Of a stretch of 23,395 nucleotides of DNA, positions 23,342 to 23,395 are shown one piece after another. The stretch's first letter is position 1. Each line of letters begins with the position of its first letter. The notes beneath the pieces are model-generated. The model ran no database searches, had not been told where the DNA came from, and worked only from the letters and a program-made list of their open reading frames with translations. This DNA comes from an uncultured Caryophanales bacterium (GTDB taxonomy: Bacteria; Bacillota_I; Bacilli_A; RFN20; CAG-826), in contig CAJJXG010000021.1 of the NCBI GenBank assembly GCA_905197045.1, positions 1 to 23,395 on the forward strand, given 5' to 3'. Both the position numbers and the translations under genes were made by a program.

Positions 23342-23395
23342 TGTGGTTATTCATTGAAAATGTCAGTAACGGTTATTCATTTAAAATGTCACTAT
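23342..23395. mobile_element. Probable terminus of an IS21-like insertion sequence (rest outside window)
   Basis: Two tandem 21-bp repeats, starting GGTTATTCATT and ending AAAATGTCA, lie at 23345-23365 and 23371-23391. They differ at one base and are 26 bp apart. IS21-family elements carry multiple such repeats at their ends and begin 5'-TG; a TG is at 23342-23343, just before the first repeat. The transposase genes would lie beyond 23395. Other IS families, or a non-mobile repeat, are possible. Confidence 0.45.

Noticed and set aside
23345..23391. CRISPR-like direct repeats
   Set aside because: Only two 21-bp units with a 5-bp gap, no room for spacers, and no cas gene in the window.

Overview
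The window reads as a chromosomal segment of an anaerobic, very AT-rich low-GC Gram-positive bacterium, probably of the Bacilli/Erysipelotrichia/mollicute-related gut lineages. The supporting signs are a T-box leader in front of leuS, AGGAG-type ribosome binding sites, a pyruvate:ferredoxin oxidoreductase, ECF-type vitamin uptake, PepV-type peptidase, CoaX-type pantothenate kinase, and intrinsic terminators with long AT-rich stems. The standard code is in use (Trp is TGG), but none of the 19 visible stop codons is TGA. The lineage is inferred from gene content, not from a marker comparison.

Layout. 1-372 (+) is the C-terminal end of a membrane-anchored surface protein. 511-2795 (-) is a tight pair: exonuclease III then the bifunctional NAD(P)HX repair enzyme. 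2935-3804 (+) is a DUF362 iron-sulfur-type protein. 3805-4149 has no gene and some unexplained structure. 4150-7716 (-) is the 1188-residue pyruvate:ferredoxin oxidoreductase. 7717-8044 is a non-coding divergent region with a long-range inverted repeat. 8045-8851 (+) is an MgtC-like membrane protein, followed by a convergent aldo/keto reductase (8928-9836, -). A DJ-1/PfpI protein (9998-10540, +) is divergent from the reductase. 10590-14290 (-) is one operon: LacI-type regulator, apt, tyrS, YhhN-like membrane protein. 14488-15099 (-) is a YtpR-type tRNA-binding protein. 15383-16780 (+) is an isolated Wzz-like membrane protein. 16856-20489 (-) is coaX, a PanT-like ECF S component, pepV and trmB. 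20682-23087 (-) is leuS with its promoter and T-box at 23105-23312. From about 23342 to the right edge is what looks like the terminus of an IS21-like insertion sequence.

How they work together. Most genes are housekeeping: aminoacylation (leuS, tyrS), tRNA modification or binding (trmB, ytpR), purine salvage (apt), peptide turnover (pepV), coenzyme A supply (PanT-like uptake feeding CoaX), repair of damaged nicotinamide cofactors and DNA (nnr, xthA), and fermentative pyruvate oxidation (nifJ). I did not see a phage, a CRISPR array, a defence system or a biosynthetic cluster. The most interesting signals are non-coding: a short repeat family built into terminators, dyads in divergent promoter regions, a possible structured RNA at 7785-7961, an unexplained block at 3900-4096, and the IS-like end next to the leuS promoter.
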